This document shows positions 49,235 through 59,016 of a stretch of 64,000 nucleotides of DNA, piece by piece; the first letter of the stretch is position 1; each line of letters starts with the position of its first letter. Below the pieces are notes generated by a model. It had not been told where the DNA came from. It worked only from the letters and a program-made list of their open reading frames with translations, and ran no database searches. A program made the translations under genes and the position numbers. The stretch comes from Nitrospira sp. (lineage in GTDB: Bacteria > Nitrospirota > Nitrospiria > Nitrospirales > Nitrospiraceae). The DNA is taken from contig JALDRG010000017.1 in assembly GCA_031315995.1 (NCBI GenBank), positions 1-64,000 of the forward strand, in the 5' to 3' direction.

Positions 49235-49864
49235 TCCAAGCCAGAAGCAAAACGGGTATAGGATCGATGCTTCTCGTGTCGTCCAGCCGATTGCTTGCTT
49301 TGATCACTTCCAAATAAGAAGTGAGCGAATCTGATTTGTTCTCAACTTGATGCAAGTAGTACTCGTCTACGGACGACAGCCTCTTGTTGAACGTCGATTG
49401 GCAGTTCTTTTAAGCGTAAGAGGCCAGAGCCTCAGCAGGGAGCACATCTCTGTATTCAATAGGACCGGCGGAAGGAGTAAATTTGACGAAACTAGAGCGG
49501 TATCGTGGAGAGGGAACGTCCGGCGAGAAAAGACTACGGGGCCTGAGGAGCCATCCATGGCTCACTCCTTCCGGCCTTCCCCCGGCCATGCCGGAGTGCC
49601 CGGGCAATGGCTGGGGTGGCTGCTTAGATAGGCCTTTTAGAAATCTTTTGCAAGTTCTGGTTTCCTGCCGCTTGAGGTTTCCATCTTGGATCTTGATTCG
49701 ACGCAAGGACTGTGACGACCTTCACTCTTCATTTGCCTGATGTCTTTCCGCGCGATTACCGCCACCAGCTTCCTCCTCGAGTTACACGAACCGTCTCTCT
49801 TCATCTAGGGTGCCCGTGGTAAATGAAACAACGGGTTCGTCTGGTCGATATGAAAAATCAGTCG

Positions 49865-50041
49865 CTAGCTCGTTGGGTCGTTGCCCTTGGACAGGTGGTC
49901 TCGTGCGACAGATTCGCTGCCGTTGTTCGCTGCCGTTGAATCGATGGTCGGTGAATCTACAGGAGTTGCATCGATCCAGATGCGGCCGGCCGCGATGAGA
50001 AGAAAGAGAATCCCGAGAAACAGGAAGAAGAGCGCGAGCAT
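49865..50041 (-). CDS. Small single-TM protein (58 aa)
   Basis: MLALFFLFLGILFLLIAAGRIWIDATPVDS..., ATG at 50041 preceded by GAGGAG RBS. Confidence 0.5.
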   Translation of the reverse strand: MLALFFLFLGILFLLIAAGRIWIDATPVDSPTIDSTAANNGSESVARDHLSKGNDPTS

Positions 50042-50248
50042 GGTGAACTCCTCTATTCGCTCTATTCTCCTATCGAGGTACTTCCCTAGGGAAACTGTTT
50101 TCACATGCCGGATGCGCAAGGGTTGTGCCGTTCGGACGGTGGATTTCACGTTTCCGTTTTGAAAAAAGATTTGTAGAGATTGTATGGACATCTGCTGTCC
50201 AGCTCATTCTATTCAGTCCCAAATGGGTGTACGTGCGCAATGGCGAGT

Positions 50249-50285
50249 GTATCGGATCAGATTCAGGCCGTATCTGATCCGATAC
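50249..50285. repeat. Perfect 14-bp inverted repeat GTATCGGATCAGAT-N9-ATCTGATCCGATAC (candidate operator)
   Basis: Both arms read exactly from sequence; spacer TCAGGCCGT. Confidence 0.7.
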
Positions 50286-50386
50286 GCATGACGCAATCAT
50301 CCCGCTCGATGAAAAAACGTATGAATCAGGTCACATGGCGGGAAAGGTCCGGTGTGACTATCCGACGTCTCTGGGGTGAAAAGGTA

Positions 50387-50415
50387 CCGCGTCTTCGTTG
50401 ATGACGAAGACGCGG
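50387..50415 (-). terminator. Candidate intrinsic terminator (12-bp perfect stem) downstream of FadL gene
   Basis: CCGCGTCTTCGT-TGATG-ACGAAGACGCGG; minus strand continues TACCTTTT. Confidence 0.45.
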
Positions 50416-50666
50416 CCCGTCGCGTGGCAGGAGGCGGTTCGATCAGCGCTGGATGGGCACGATCCAGGAGGCCGTGACATGCGGCCGGCTACTCTAACCG
50501 GCGACAGGACCCGGCTCGATACCACGCCGACATACTGCCCGAGCAATTCGAAGCACCGTTCTCGTCCACAATACCTGCATGCAGAGAGGGAGAAGCAACC
50601 GTTGTGCCGTCGGCATCCGGCCAATGAAACCAATGTGAGAGCCCTGTTGCGCGGAAAGAGATGGGC

Positions 50667-52055
50667 TTAGTAGTTGAACCGTAAGGAGAGTGAACCGGCG
50701 TGGATCAGGGTATCATAACGGCCGTTCACGGTTGGATTCTGGTTGCCCGCGACGGTTCGAACTTCATAGAGCCCGGCCTGATACGACAGATCGATAGCGA
50801 ACAACTTCGGCTTGAGCGGGCCGATTCCCAGTTCGCCGCAACGCACCAGTCCGAGGAAGGAGCCGTTCTCGTGGCAGGACAGTCCGATACCGATGGAGGG
50901 GATATGAGCATTGGCTGAGGGGACCCCGGGGTTGAAGGTGCGATCGGGGACTTGAGTCTGTTGATTCATATAGCCGGCCCGCAGGGCGACATCCCACTCC
51001 GGGATCGAGGCCAGGCGGAGCCAGCGGTACTCGGTGCCGATCATCACGGTATATCCGCTGTGCCAGTTTTGCGGAAAAGGGAGTACGGCGCCGTTCGTCA
51101 GCTGCACATCGAGGGTCCGGTTGGATTTCCAGCCGACATAATCCACATCCAATTCCAGTTTCCATTCGCGATCAGGCGTACGAACCGGCCAGATCCCGAT
51201 GCCGCCGGAGAATACCTGCGGCAGGACGAAGGTGGCTGCGGCGCCAGCCACCGAGCTGCCATTGGCGAGAAAATTGCCGGTGAGATGGAAGGTCGCCTGA
51301 CTGCGATAGACCATGCCGATGTTGACGAGTGGTTTCCCGTCGCTGTTGCGGAACGGCGTGTACAGGAAGCTGACGTTAAATCCCGCCGTCGTGTCGCTGC
51401 CGTTGATTTCCACGAGTGAGCCGGCAGGGATCCCCAGCCCGCCCGGCCAGATGGATTTCTGTTCAAGATGGCCCTCTCCGAACAGCCCGGAGAAGGTGTA
51501 AATATCCGCACCCACTCCGAATGACAACTGCTCGTTCAGTTTGTAGGCGAGGGTAGGTTTGATGTCGAGCAACGGGAGCGTGGTAAAGGTGATTGCGGTA
51601 CGGAACGGTCCGTCGTTCGGGTATCGCGTCAACGAGCCGAAGGGGTTGTTGAACCCGATACCCGCCGTGAAGTTTCCGAGCGCCGACAGTCCGAGGTCTT
51701 TGAGATTGGCGACCAGATACACATGACCAGGAGGGGGCCAGGCTAGGCTCCCGCTCCGATCTCCTGTCGCCTGAACACCGGTCGGGCCGGTGAATTGGGT
51801 CGTTCCGCCGATCAAGGAGGTTCCGAACAGGCTTTGGAATCCGCGCAGCTGCGTCATGCCTGCCGGGTTGTAGTGCAGCGCGGACGGGTCGTCGGCTTGG
51901 GCGACGAACGCATTCCCCATGGCGGCGGCGGAGGCTGACTGCCCCTGGAGGCGGGGGGTTTGCGCCTGAACGGGCATGGTGGCTATCGGAACGGTTGTGA
52001 CCAGGAGAACCAGGCAGAGGACCAGGGCGCGGCGATATCGCTGAGAGAAACACAT
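50667..52055 (-). CDS. OmpP1/FadL/TodX family outer-membrane transporter
   Basis: SASAAAMGNAFVAQADDPSALHYNPAGMTQLRG motif, C-terminal SLSLRFNY barrel. Confidence 0.92.
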   Translation of the reverse strand: MCFSQRYRRALVLCLVLLVTTVPIATMPVQAQTPRLQGQSASAAAMGNAFVAQADDPSALHYNPAGMTQLRGFQSLFGTSLIGGTTQFTGPTGVQATGDRSGSLAWPPPGHVYLVANLKDLGLSALGNFTAGIGFNNPFGSLTRYPNDGPFRTAITFTTLPLLDIKPTLAYKLNEQLSFGVGADIYTFSGLFGEGHLEQKSIWPGGLGIPAGSLVEINGSDTTAGFNVSFLYTPFRNSDGKPLVNIGMVYRSQATFHLTGNFLANGSSVAGAAATFVLPQVFSGGIGIWPVRTPDREWKLELDVDYVGWKSNRTLDVQLTNGAVLPFPQNWHSGYTVMIGTEYRWLRLASIPEWDVALRAGYMNQQTQVPDRTFNPGVPSANAHIPSIGIGLSCHENGSFLGLVRCGELGIGPLKPKLFAIDLSYQAGLYEVRTVAGNQNPTVNGRYDTLIHAGSLSLRFNY

Positions 52056-52059
52056 AGGG

Positions 52060-54777
52060 TTAGCGTCCTATCGTAGAATCGGTCTTGCCGGAGCCGGCGA
52101 TGAACCAACGATCGACGATTTGCCGCAACCGAGCCGCATCGAAAGGCTTCAGTAGATATCCTTGGGCGCCGGACTCCACCGCTGCCATGGCACGGTCCAG
52201 CGCCTCCACCGCCGTCATGATGACCACTGGTAGCGCGGGGTGGGTGGGGCGCAACTGTCGCAGGACCTCAAACCCGTCCACTTCCGGCAAGGCGATATCA
52301 AGCAACACTCCATCGACCGCTGTATCTGCCAGCATGCGTAACGCGGCGCGACCGTCCGCCGCAGTGTAAACATGAAAACCTTCCGATTCCAGACGATCCC
52401 GTAGAAGATCGCAAATGTCAGGATCGTCATCGACCACCAAGAGGCTGCGACGGACGGCGGGCAAGCGGGTGGCAGGAGACGGCTCGCGCGACTGCAGGGG
52501 GAGCGTGAAGGTAAATTCCGTTCCCTGATCGATCTCGCTATGAACCGTGATGCTGCCGCCGTGCAAATCGACCAAATCTTTGACGATCGCCAAACCGAGC
52601 CCCAAGCCCTTAGTTTGACTGCGCTCTTCCTGTTGCACCCGAAAGAACGGATCAAAAAGTTTGGGGAGGGCATCCGATGGAATGCCCTGGCCGGTGTCAC
52701 GGATGACCACACGAGCCATGTCGTGAGTATCGATCGAAAGCGCCACCGAGACCTGCCCGCCGTCCGGAGTGTACTTGATAGCATTATCCAATAAATTCGT
52801 CAAAATCTGGCTGAGTCGGTCCTGGTCCGCCCAGACCAGGAGCCCCGGATCCTGACTCTGGATATCAATCGTTAAGTGTTTCGTGATGGCCAGAGGAAGG
52901 AGTTGTTCGATGACATCGGTGACCAGCGCCGGAAGGCAGACATGGTCGAACGAGAGCACTAGTTTGCCTGCTTCGACGCGGGAAAGGTCGAGTAGATCGG
53001 TGATCATGCGCGCGAGCCTCGTACCGTTGGCTTTGATGCGGGTGAGATACTGTTCCTGCTTCATATTGAGCGAGCCGACGAGTCCCTCGATCATATTGTC
53101 CGCGAAGCCGACGATGCTGGTGAGTGGGGTGCGAAGCTCGTGAGATACGTGGGCGAGGAATTTCGATTTGAGGCGATCCATCTGTTTGAGTTGCGCATTG
53201 GCGGCTTCCAACTCCGCCGTGCGTTCGCGGACACGGGCCTCCAGACCGGCATTCAACGATTCGATCTCACGATAGGCCTGGGCGTTGTCCAGGGCGATAG
53301 CGACTTGACTGGCGAGGGTCACCAGCACGTCAAGATCGTCCTGCGTGAGCGCTTGATTATGCGTGCGATCCACCGAGAGCGAGCCGATCACGGCGTCCTG
53401 GGTTTTGAGCGGAACGGTAATGAACGATTTCACGTTGACCATGGCGATCAATTTTTGATCAAACGGATGTAGCCGGTCCCAGATCTCGTGAATGTTGTTT
53501 GTCAGCACCGGCTCGCCGCGTAAGAACACGGCCCCTTCCACGCTGTTCGGGTCGGTGATGTTGACCTCCTGGGTACGCAGAAAATCCGCGACCTCCTGCG
53601 GCATGCCGCGCACCCGAAAATCGTGCGACACCTTCCGTGCGCGATCAAACTGCGTGATCATGGCACGATCGTAGCGCAGGTCACGGACGATCGTATCCAG
53701 GACGTTAGTCAAAAGCTCTTCGCGATCGAAAGTCGAACTGAACAGTAAACCTGCGCGGTGGAGGGTCGTCAGATCATTGATCTTGCGTCGCAATGTGACG
53801 GCGGTGCTTTGTTGTTCGAGATAGGCCTCCCGCAATTCCTCATGTCGGGCATCGACGACTTGTTCCTGGTCCTTGATCAATCGCTGGAGCGGTTTGGCGG
53901 CCTGGCGCATATGGCTGGTGATCATCCACCACAACAACGACGCGGGAATGGCCGCGAGCCCCAGCGCCTCCAGCGTCGGCACATCAGGCTGGCGGAGATG
54001 CAGGTAGGTGAATGTTCCCCCTGCGACGAGCATCCACATGGCCAGCGGCACGGAACTACGGACTTGCGGCGCCCAGGTAAATTCCCATTCACAATAGGGA
54101 TCACCGTTGGCTGTGCACGAGAGGTCTCTGACCGTGGCGGCCGGGGTGCCGTGCATTTGCGTTTGCACCCGCGCGATGCTGCTCTTGCAAGACAGGCAGA
54201 TGACGTCCACGCACCGGTTCCTGTAGGGGCCGAACTGCACGAGGGCTCGGTCGGTGAACGTCATTCGAAGGACGGCCGAACGCCGGGTCACCCGGCCGAC
54301 CTCAAACTCCAACACGCCTCGGACGTATTTGCTGCCGAAATAGGGCCACATCTTATAGAGCTGCTGGGTCGAAAACGGGCGGCACAGGATTTGGATCAGG
54401 GGGGGCACTTTCTTGTCCGTTCCCACGTTGACGTGAAACTGGGGATCGCCGGACAGTCGTTCGCAGAACTCTCTGAGGTAACAAACGAATTCGTAGGAGT
54501 AACTATTCCAGATGTTACGAAGCGAGTCGGGGGTGACGTGGTAGGTCCGATCCGGCAGGCGAGCGTTGAGCAATCGGCACAGTTCCTCCAGCGCTTCACT
54601 GGCGGCGTCTTGCCCGGAGATGCGAGTGAGGTAATCGCACAGGTAGTCTACGTTTGATTGAACGATGACCCCGCTGATGTCGGAGATTTTTTCGCCCTGG
54701 TCGTTGAGTCCGAAGGGGCGAAACTCCATGAACGGGCGTTCGAGAATGGAGTGGTCTTTGGAGAGCAGGTCGGTCAT
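52060..54777 (-). CDS. Hybrid histidine kinase with V4R/heme-NO-binding-like N-terminal domain: V4R-like-TM-GAF-HisKA-HATPase-REC
   Basis: N-terminal CLSCKSSIARVQTQMHG...LSCTANGDPYCEWEFTW (V4R-like Cys pattern); LAHVSHELRTPLTSIVGFADNM H-box; SLLVVDDDPDICDLL REC. ORF could begin at 54834 (TTG). Confidence 0.85.
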   Translation of the reverse strand: MTDLLSKDHSILERPFMEFRPFGLNDQGEKISDISGVIVQSNVDYLCDYLTRISGQDAASEALEELCRLLNARLPDRTYHVTPDSLRNIWNSYSYEFVCYLREFCERLSGDPQFHVNVGTDKKVPPLIQILCRPFSTQQLYKMWPYFGSKYVRGVLEFEVGRVTRRSAVLRMTFTDRALVQFGPYRNRCVDVICLSCKSSIARVQTQMHGTPAATVRDLSCTANGDPYCEWEFTWAPQVRSSVPLAMWMLVAGGTFTYLHLRQPDVPTLEALGLAAIPASLLWWMITSHMRQAAKPLQRLIKDQEQVVDARHEELREAYLEQQSTAVTLRRKINDLTTLHRAGLLFSSTFDREELLTNVLDTIVRDLRYDRAMITQFDRARKVSHDFRVRGMPQEVADFLRTQEVNITDPNSVEGAVFLRGEPVLTNNIHEIWDRLHPFDQKLIAMVNVKSFITVPLKTQDAVIGSLSVDRTHNQALTQDDLDVLVTLASQVAIALDNAQAYREIESLNAGLEARVRERTAELEAANAQLKQMDRLKSKFLAHVSHELRTPLTSIVGFADNMIEGLVGSLNMKQEQYLTRIKANGTRLARMITDLLDLSRVEAGKLVLSFDHVCLPALVTDVIEQLLPLAITKHLTIDIQSQDPGLLVWADQDRLSQILTNLLDNAIKYTPDGGQVSVALSIDTHDMARVVIRDTGQGIPSDALPKLFDPFFRVQQEERSQTKGLGLGLAIVKDLVDLHGGSITVHSEIDQGTEFTFTLPLQSREPSPATRLPAVRRSLLVVDDDPDICDLLRDRLESEGFHVYTAADGRAALRMLADTAVDGVLLDIALPEVDGFEVLRQLRPTHPALPVVIMTAVEALDRAMAAVESGAQGYLLKPFDAARLRQIVDRWFIAGSGKTDSTIGR

Positions 54778-54923
54778 ACGGAAGCAATCCGATTCGGTGC
54801 ATGCCTCGTGACAGAGGAGTGTCCTGTCGAGCAAATCATAACGAACCGACCCGCCTCAGGCGAGGCGCCTCTTTCCTGGCGTTGCGTCCGCGGGCCCACA
54901 GGGGCTTGTTCGGCCGTGATTGG

Positions 54924-56699
54924 CTACTCGAGATCTCGACAGACCGGAGCGTCATGGATGACCCGACGGTCGAGGTCACAGGTTTTCAAGTATTCAATGA
55001 TGGCCATCCGGTCCTCCACCGGCAGCTCACATCCCACGACGCCGTTATTGGTCGGGCCGATGCAAGTCGGAGTGTTGGTAAATTCGTGCCCCCCATTGGC
55101 GTTCCCGGGCAAGTAGGTTTCGAACCTAAACCCTCCCGGCGGTCCGGGAGCGGTCGGATCGCATTCGATGACCTTGTACCCGACATATTGCGGATCGAAC
55201 TCCATGTTGGGGCTGAGGTAGAAGCAACTGTGGCGATCCTTAGCCGGAGAGAGCAGCTCATAGAGGTTGGGAACCGAGCCGTTGTGCAGGAAGGGGGCGG
55301 TGGCCCAGATGGCCAAGTGTGGACGAGCGATATACTGTGGCCAGTCCCGCCATTCGTTTGCGCGTAAGGCATAGTCCGGATGGTCCGCCGCATGGTTGTC
55401 CCGTCCGAGTATCTCCGACGTCACATACTGTGAGGCATCTTTCGCTGAGATCCGTCCACGGCCCAACGGGCCGGTGTCTACCGTGCGGCGGGAGAAGTTT
55501 TCAAGATACAGAGAGTCGGTTCCGATTTCATGTTGAGGAATCATCGTGACCTGCAAGCTCGGTCCGTTCGGAGATGATGCCTTGATCGGTTTCGCGACAT
55601 GGCAATGGGCGCACAGGTTCGGAATGCCCTTGCTCTTGTTGCCGTGGTACAGGTCCCGTCCCCTTAGGGCCAATTCTTGTTTGATAGGGGGAAAGACCTT
55701 CGGCCACTGAGGCGGGTGCAACCGTCTCGCGAAATTTTCCAATTGTGTCAGGGCTTCGATATCGACCGACGAGTGAAACTTGTAGTCTTCGCTAAGGGGA
55801 CCCAGGAATGGTTCTTGGGTCCAGGCAAAGAGGCCGGCATTCACGCCGATGACCTGCGCGATATTCCTCGCGAGCGGATGTTGAATCGAGCCGGCCCACT
55901 GGACCCAGTCATATTCCCACACTCCCCATAGAGCCGGAACACTGACCGGTGCGTTGGCCGGGCGTAGGTTGTCTGGATTGAGCGGAGTGAAGACGGTATT
56001 GCCGCCACGGCCCAGCGCATCGAACCGTCCTGGGCCCCAGCGTGCCGGCGAGAGGTCTCTTCCGCCTCGGCTGATGAGAGCGTGCGTGAATGTCGCGACA
56101 TCCATAGCCAGCTTCGTGAGAGTATGAGCGGTCACTCCCTCCCCGCGCCGGGTCAACACTTTGGTCGCGAACGTGTTGAACCGCTCTGGGGGATTCAGTT
56201 CTTTCAGGTTTTTGAGGAGGGTCGGCATGTCCGGCGAGAGGAGCGCTCCAAGCCTCTCCATGAGTGCGTTCAGGAATTGCTGGTTATTCTGAAGGGAAGG
56301 CCCGCCCTCGATGCGCATCTGCTTGCCCTGATAGGTGAATTGGGTCGTGTGGCAGAAGGCGCAGTTCAGCCCCGTGGGTGATGAGGATGGGCTTGGGGAC
56401 TTGGGTTCCGACAGTCCGACAGGTAGTCTGTCCTCTCTGGTCGGGTCAGGTAGGATACCGGTTTGGCCGAACGTTTTTTCTAACTGGTCATCCACAAGTG
56501 CGACAAACCAGTCGTAGGGGATCAGCTGGGTGCCGGCCGACATATGATACCAGTGCTGCCGGTCTTGTTCCGTCCATCCTTGCGCATTAGCAGCACTGAG
56601 GTGCTGTGCAGAGGGCAGGTCAATGGCCTGGCAATGCATGGTGGACAATGCGAACAGTGGCCCAGCAAGTGCCAAGACGCGTCGTAGGCAAAAAGGCAT
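54924..56699 (-). CDS. RoxA/RoxB-like dihaem c-type cytochrome (CcP/MauG superfamily)
   Basis: Signal peptide; two CxxCH motifs (NCAFCHTTQF, LCAHCHVAKP); ARPHLAIWATAPFLHNGSVPNLYELLSP motif of RoxA-type/dihaem peroxidases. Confidence 0.82.
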   Translation of the reverse strand: MPFCLRRVLALAGPLFALSTMHCQAIDLPSAQHLSAANAQGWTEQDRQHWYHMSAGTQLIPYDWFVALVDDQLEKTFGQTGILPDPTREDRLPVGLSEPKSPSPSSSPTGLNCAFCHTTQFTYQGKQMRIEGGPSLQNNQQFLNALMERLGALLSPDMPTLLKNLKELNPPERFNTFATKVLTRRGEGVTAHTLTKLAMDVATFTHALISRGGRDLSPARWGPGRFDALGRGGNTVFTPLNPDNLRPANAPVSVPALWGVWEYDWVQWAGSIQHPLARNIAQVIGVNAGLFAWTQEPFLGPLSEDYKFHSSVDIEALTQLENFARRLHPPQWPKVFPPIKQELALRGRDLYHGNKSKGIPNLCAHCHVAKPIKASSPNGPSLQVTMIPQHEIGTDSLYLENFSRRTVDTGPLGRGRISAKDASQYVTSEILGRDNHAADHPDYALRANEWRDWPQYIARPHLAIWATAPFLHNGSVPNLYELLSPAKDRHSCFYLSPNMEFDPQYVGYKVIECDPTAPGPPGGFRFETYLPGNANGGHEFTNTPTCIGPTNNGVVGCELPVEDRMAIIEYLKTCDLDRRVIHDAPVCRDLE

Positions 56700-57031
56700 G
56701 GCTCATCTCCTTGTGGTAAGCGAGATTATCTGACCAGACAGCGCATGATGGATCCAGTGGCCGGTGAACCGAACCGGCCTTCATCCGTCAATCGACGATG
56801 GAGAACGCGCTGATGGAAGAACAAATCGTCCTCCTTCTCAATAGAGAGAAGCAACTCACATGCCATAGGTGCGCGGGAAGGGTACCTGGATCAGCGAACG
56901 AATGCCATCCATTTTAATCGGGTGGAGTGACAGCGAGGAGGGGTGAGAGCATCGCGGAGATCGAACCAATGGAAGTATTCGAGAAGGGGAGCCGAGTCGG
57001 TGAACGTCATGTCCGGGGGGAAGGAATAGCG

Positions 57032-57547
57032 CTACTGGTGCAAGTGTTTCATGGCGGCGGCGCAGAGAATGATGAAGAAGCCCATCCAGAGGGCGGCGCG
57101 TTGAAACGGAATTGATTCGTAGTGCTCGCCTTCCTCTTCTTCGTCCTGATCGGATTTAAAGATGACGGTGTAGAGAAACAGTGTGAGCAGGCACAAGACC
57201 AGGATCAGCTTGATGCAAAAAATCCACAGGTACTTGGGATGGTTCTGCATCCCCTGGCCGGTCTGGGAGACGAAGATCTGATTGACGTAGTGGAGGTTGA
57301 TGCCGCCCGTAAACAGCAGGACCACCAGCAGAAGGCCGGCCACACGTTTGTAGTGTTTGTAGAAGGCGTCGGTGATCGGGCGAACATACTCTTTCGGCAG
57401 CCCGGACTCTCGAAGCCCTGGCTTGACGGCCATCACGATGAATGCGAGTCCTCCGATCCAGATCACAGCCGACAGGAGATGGAACCAATGGTTGACGATC
57501 GGAATCAGCTGATTCAGGTCGAGGAAAATGCTTTGTACAGAATCCAT
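57032..57547 (-). CDS. CopD-like integral membrane protein
   Basis: Four hydrophobic helices; WFHLLSAVIWIGGLAFIVMAVKPGLRE and C-terminal MKHLHQ; ORF may start at 57604. Confidence 0.65.
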   Translation of the reverse strand: MDSVQSIFLDLNQLIPIVNHWFHLLSAVIWIGGLAFIVMAVKPGLRESGLPKEYVRPITDAFYKHYKRVAGLLLVVLLFTGGINLHYVNQIFVSQTGQGMQNHPKYLWIFCIKLILVLCLLTLFLYTVIFKSDQDEEEEGEHYESIPFQRAALWMGFFIILCAAAMKHLHQ

Positions 57548-57615
57548 TAGAGATTGGTCTTGGGCGAACAGCGAGGGCAGCTTGGGCTGCCGGTGGCCGT
57601 GCATGTCTCGCCCGG

Positions 57616-59016
57616 CTAGTCCTTCCCTCGCATATCGAAATTGAAGACGGGCGCGTCGTTTCCGAAGCGCTTCTTTCGCAGCTCTTCCATCAACTCAACG
57701 GTAACCATCTCGATTCCGGCTTCCCGTGCATGACGCTCCACGCCCTTCTTGACCATGGCGCGCAGGAAATAGGGGATGCGGCTGAGTCGAAGTGCCGAAG
57801 CCTCGTCCCAGGCGATATCCGTTTCTTCCGGCGTGTTGAAGGCGACTTTAATTTTTTCCCCACCCTTGGGGGTGTACAGGCACCATTGGTCTTCGTCAAG
57901 CCAGTCGCCATGGTCGACATAGGGACGAGCGCGGCAACCGCCGCAGATATCGGTGTATTCGCAATCGCCGCACTTGCCCTTGAGTTGCGGGTAGCGAAAC
58001 GAATTGAAGACATCCGACTTTTCCCAGAGATCCACGAAGCTTGTCTCGCGGATATTTCCGGCGGACAGCGGCATGTAGGGGCACGGTGTCAGTTCTCCAT
58101 TAGGAGTGACCCTTGCGTAATTCGTTCCGGCCAGACACCCGCCACCCATGTAGCCGGTGGCTTTGGTGAGCGGCGAGTTGGGATCCTTTTCGTACGCCAG
58201 GCGCTTGAAATGCGGCGCGCAGCGAGCCCGCACCAGCATGTCTTTGTATTGATCCTGACAATCCACGAGGTAGCCGAGGACTTCTTCGTACTGTTGGGGA
58301 GAGATATCGGTGAGCTCTTCGCCACGCCCGGTGCAGACCATGAAGAAGACGTTCAAGACCCGAGCGCCAAGCGTGTGAGCCCATTCCACCACGGCAGGCA
58401 GCTCCTGATAATTCATGGGCTGAGCGCTGAAGTGTACCTGGAATTGGAGGCCATTGCGCTTACAGGCTTCAATGCCGGCCAGGGCGCTCTCGAATGCGCC
58501 CGCCACGCCGCGGAACTTGTTATGCTTCTGAGGATCAAGAGAATCAATGCTGATGCCCACGCCCATGACGCCAATTTCCACCAACGTCTTGGCCATGCGG
58601 TCGTTGATCAGCATTCCGTTGGTGCCGAACACCACGATAAAGCCAAGTTTCACCGCATGCCGGGCGATGTCCAGGATGTCCGGTCGCACGAGCGGCTCGC
58701 CGCCGGTGATGACCAGAAGACAGCCTTTGTTCACTTCGGCAATTTGATCGATCAGGCGGTAACACTCTTCCGTGCCGAGTTCGTCGGAACCCCCACCGGC
58801 TTTGGTCGTCGCATCGAGATAGCAGTGATCGCACTTGAGGTTACAGCGCTTGGTGAGATTCAACGCCACCAGGTAGGGCTTGAAGTCATCGACAGTCCGG
58901 CCATCGTTGGGGCCCACCGTCCGACTGCCTGGAGTAAAGAACTGCGAGATTTGCTGCTGGATGGAATCCAGCTTATCTCCGAGAGGGAAATTGAGGACCG
59001 GTAGTGATTTGCCCAT
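57616..59016 (-). CDS. Radical SAM/SPASM protein, NirJ/AhbC/AhbD-like, with C-terminal PCP_red-like domain
   Basis: CNLKCDHC cluster motif, ITGGEPLVRPDI, SPASM CGDCEYTDICGGCRARPY; C-terminal IAWDEASALRLSRIPYFLRAMVKKGVERHAREAGIEMVTVELMEE resembles PCP_red. Confidence 0.85.
   Translation of the reverse strand: MGKSLPVLNFPLGDKLDSIQQQISQFFTPGSRTVGPNDGRTVDDFKPYLVALNLTKRCNLKCDHCYLDATTKAGGGSDELGTEECYRLIDQIAEVNKGCLLVITGGEPLVRPDILDIARHAVKLGFIVVFGTNGMLINDRMAKTLVEIGVMGVGISIDSLDPQKHNKFRGVAGAFESALAGIEACKRNGLQFQVHFSAQPMNYQELPAVVEWAHTLGARVLNVFFMVCTGRGEELTDISPQQYEEVLGYLVDCQDQYKDMLVRARCAPHFKRLAYEKDPNSPLTKATGYMGGGCLAGTNYARVTPNGELTPCPYMPLSAGNIRETSFVDLWEKSDVFNSFRYPQLKGKCGDCEYTDICGGCRARPYVDHGDWLDEDQWCLYTPKGGEKIKVAFNTPEETDIAWDEASALRLSRIPYFLRAMVKKGVERHAREAGIEMVTVELMEELRKKRFGNDAPVFNFDMRGKD

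Noticed and set aside
50358-50670. Overlapping 91-aa (minus) and 90-aa (plus) ORFs near the FadL gene
   Set aside because: Mutually antisense, no motifs, and they cover a terminator-like hairpin
53758-54657. 299-aa plus-strand ORF antisense to V4R-like kinase
   Set aside because: Shadow ORF; the minus frame encodes recognisable kinase domains
57730-59004. 424-aa plus-strand ORF antisense to the radical SAM gene
   Set aside because: Opposite strand has unmistakable radical SAM/SPASM motifs; the antisense frame is open because of codon bias in GC-rich DNA and shows no family motif
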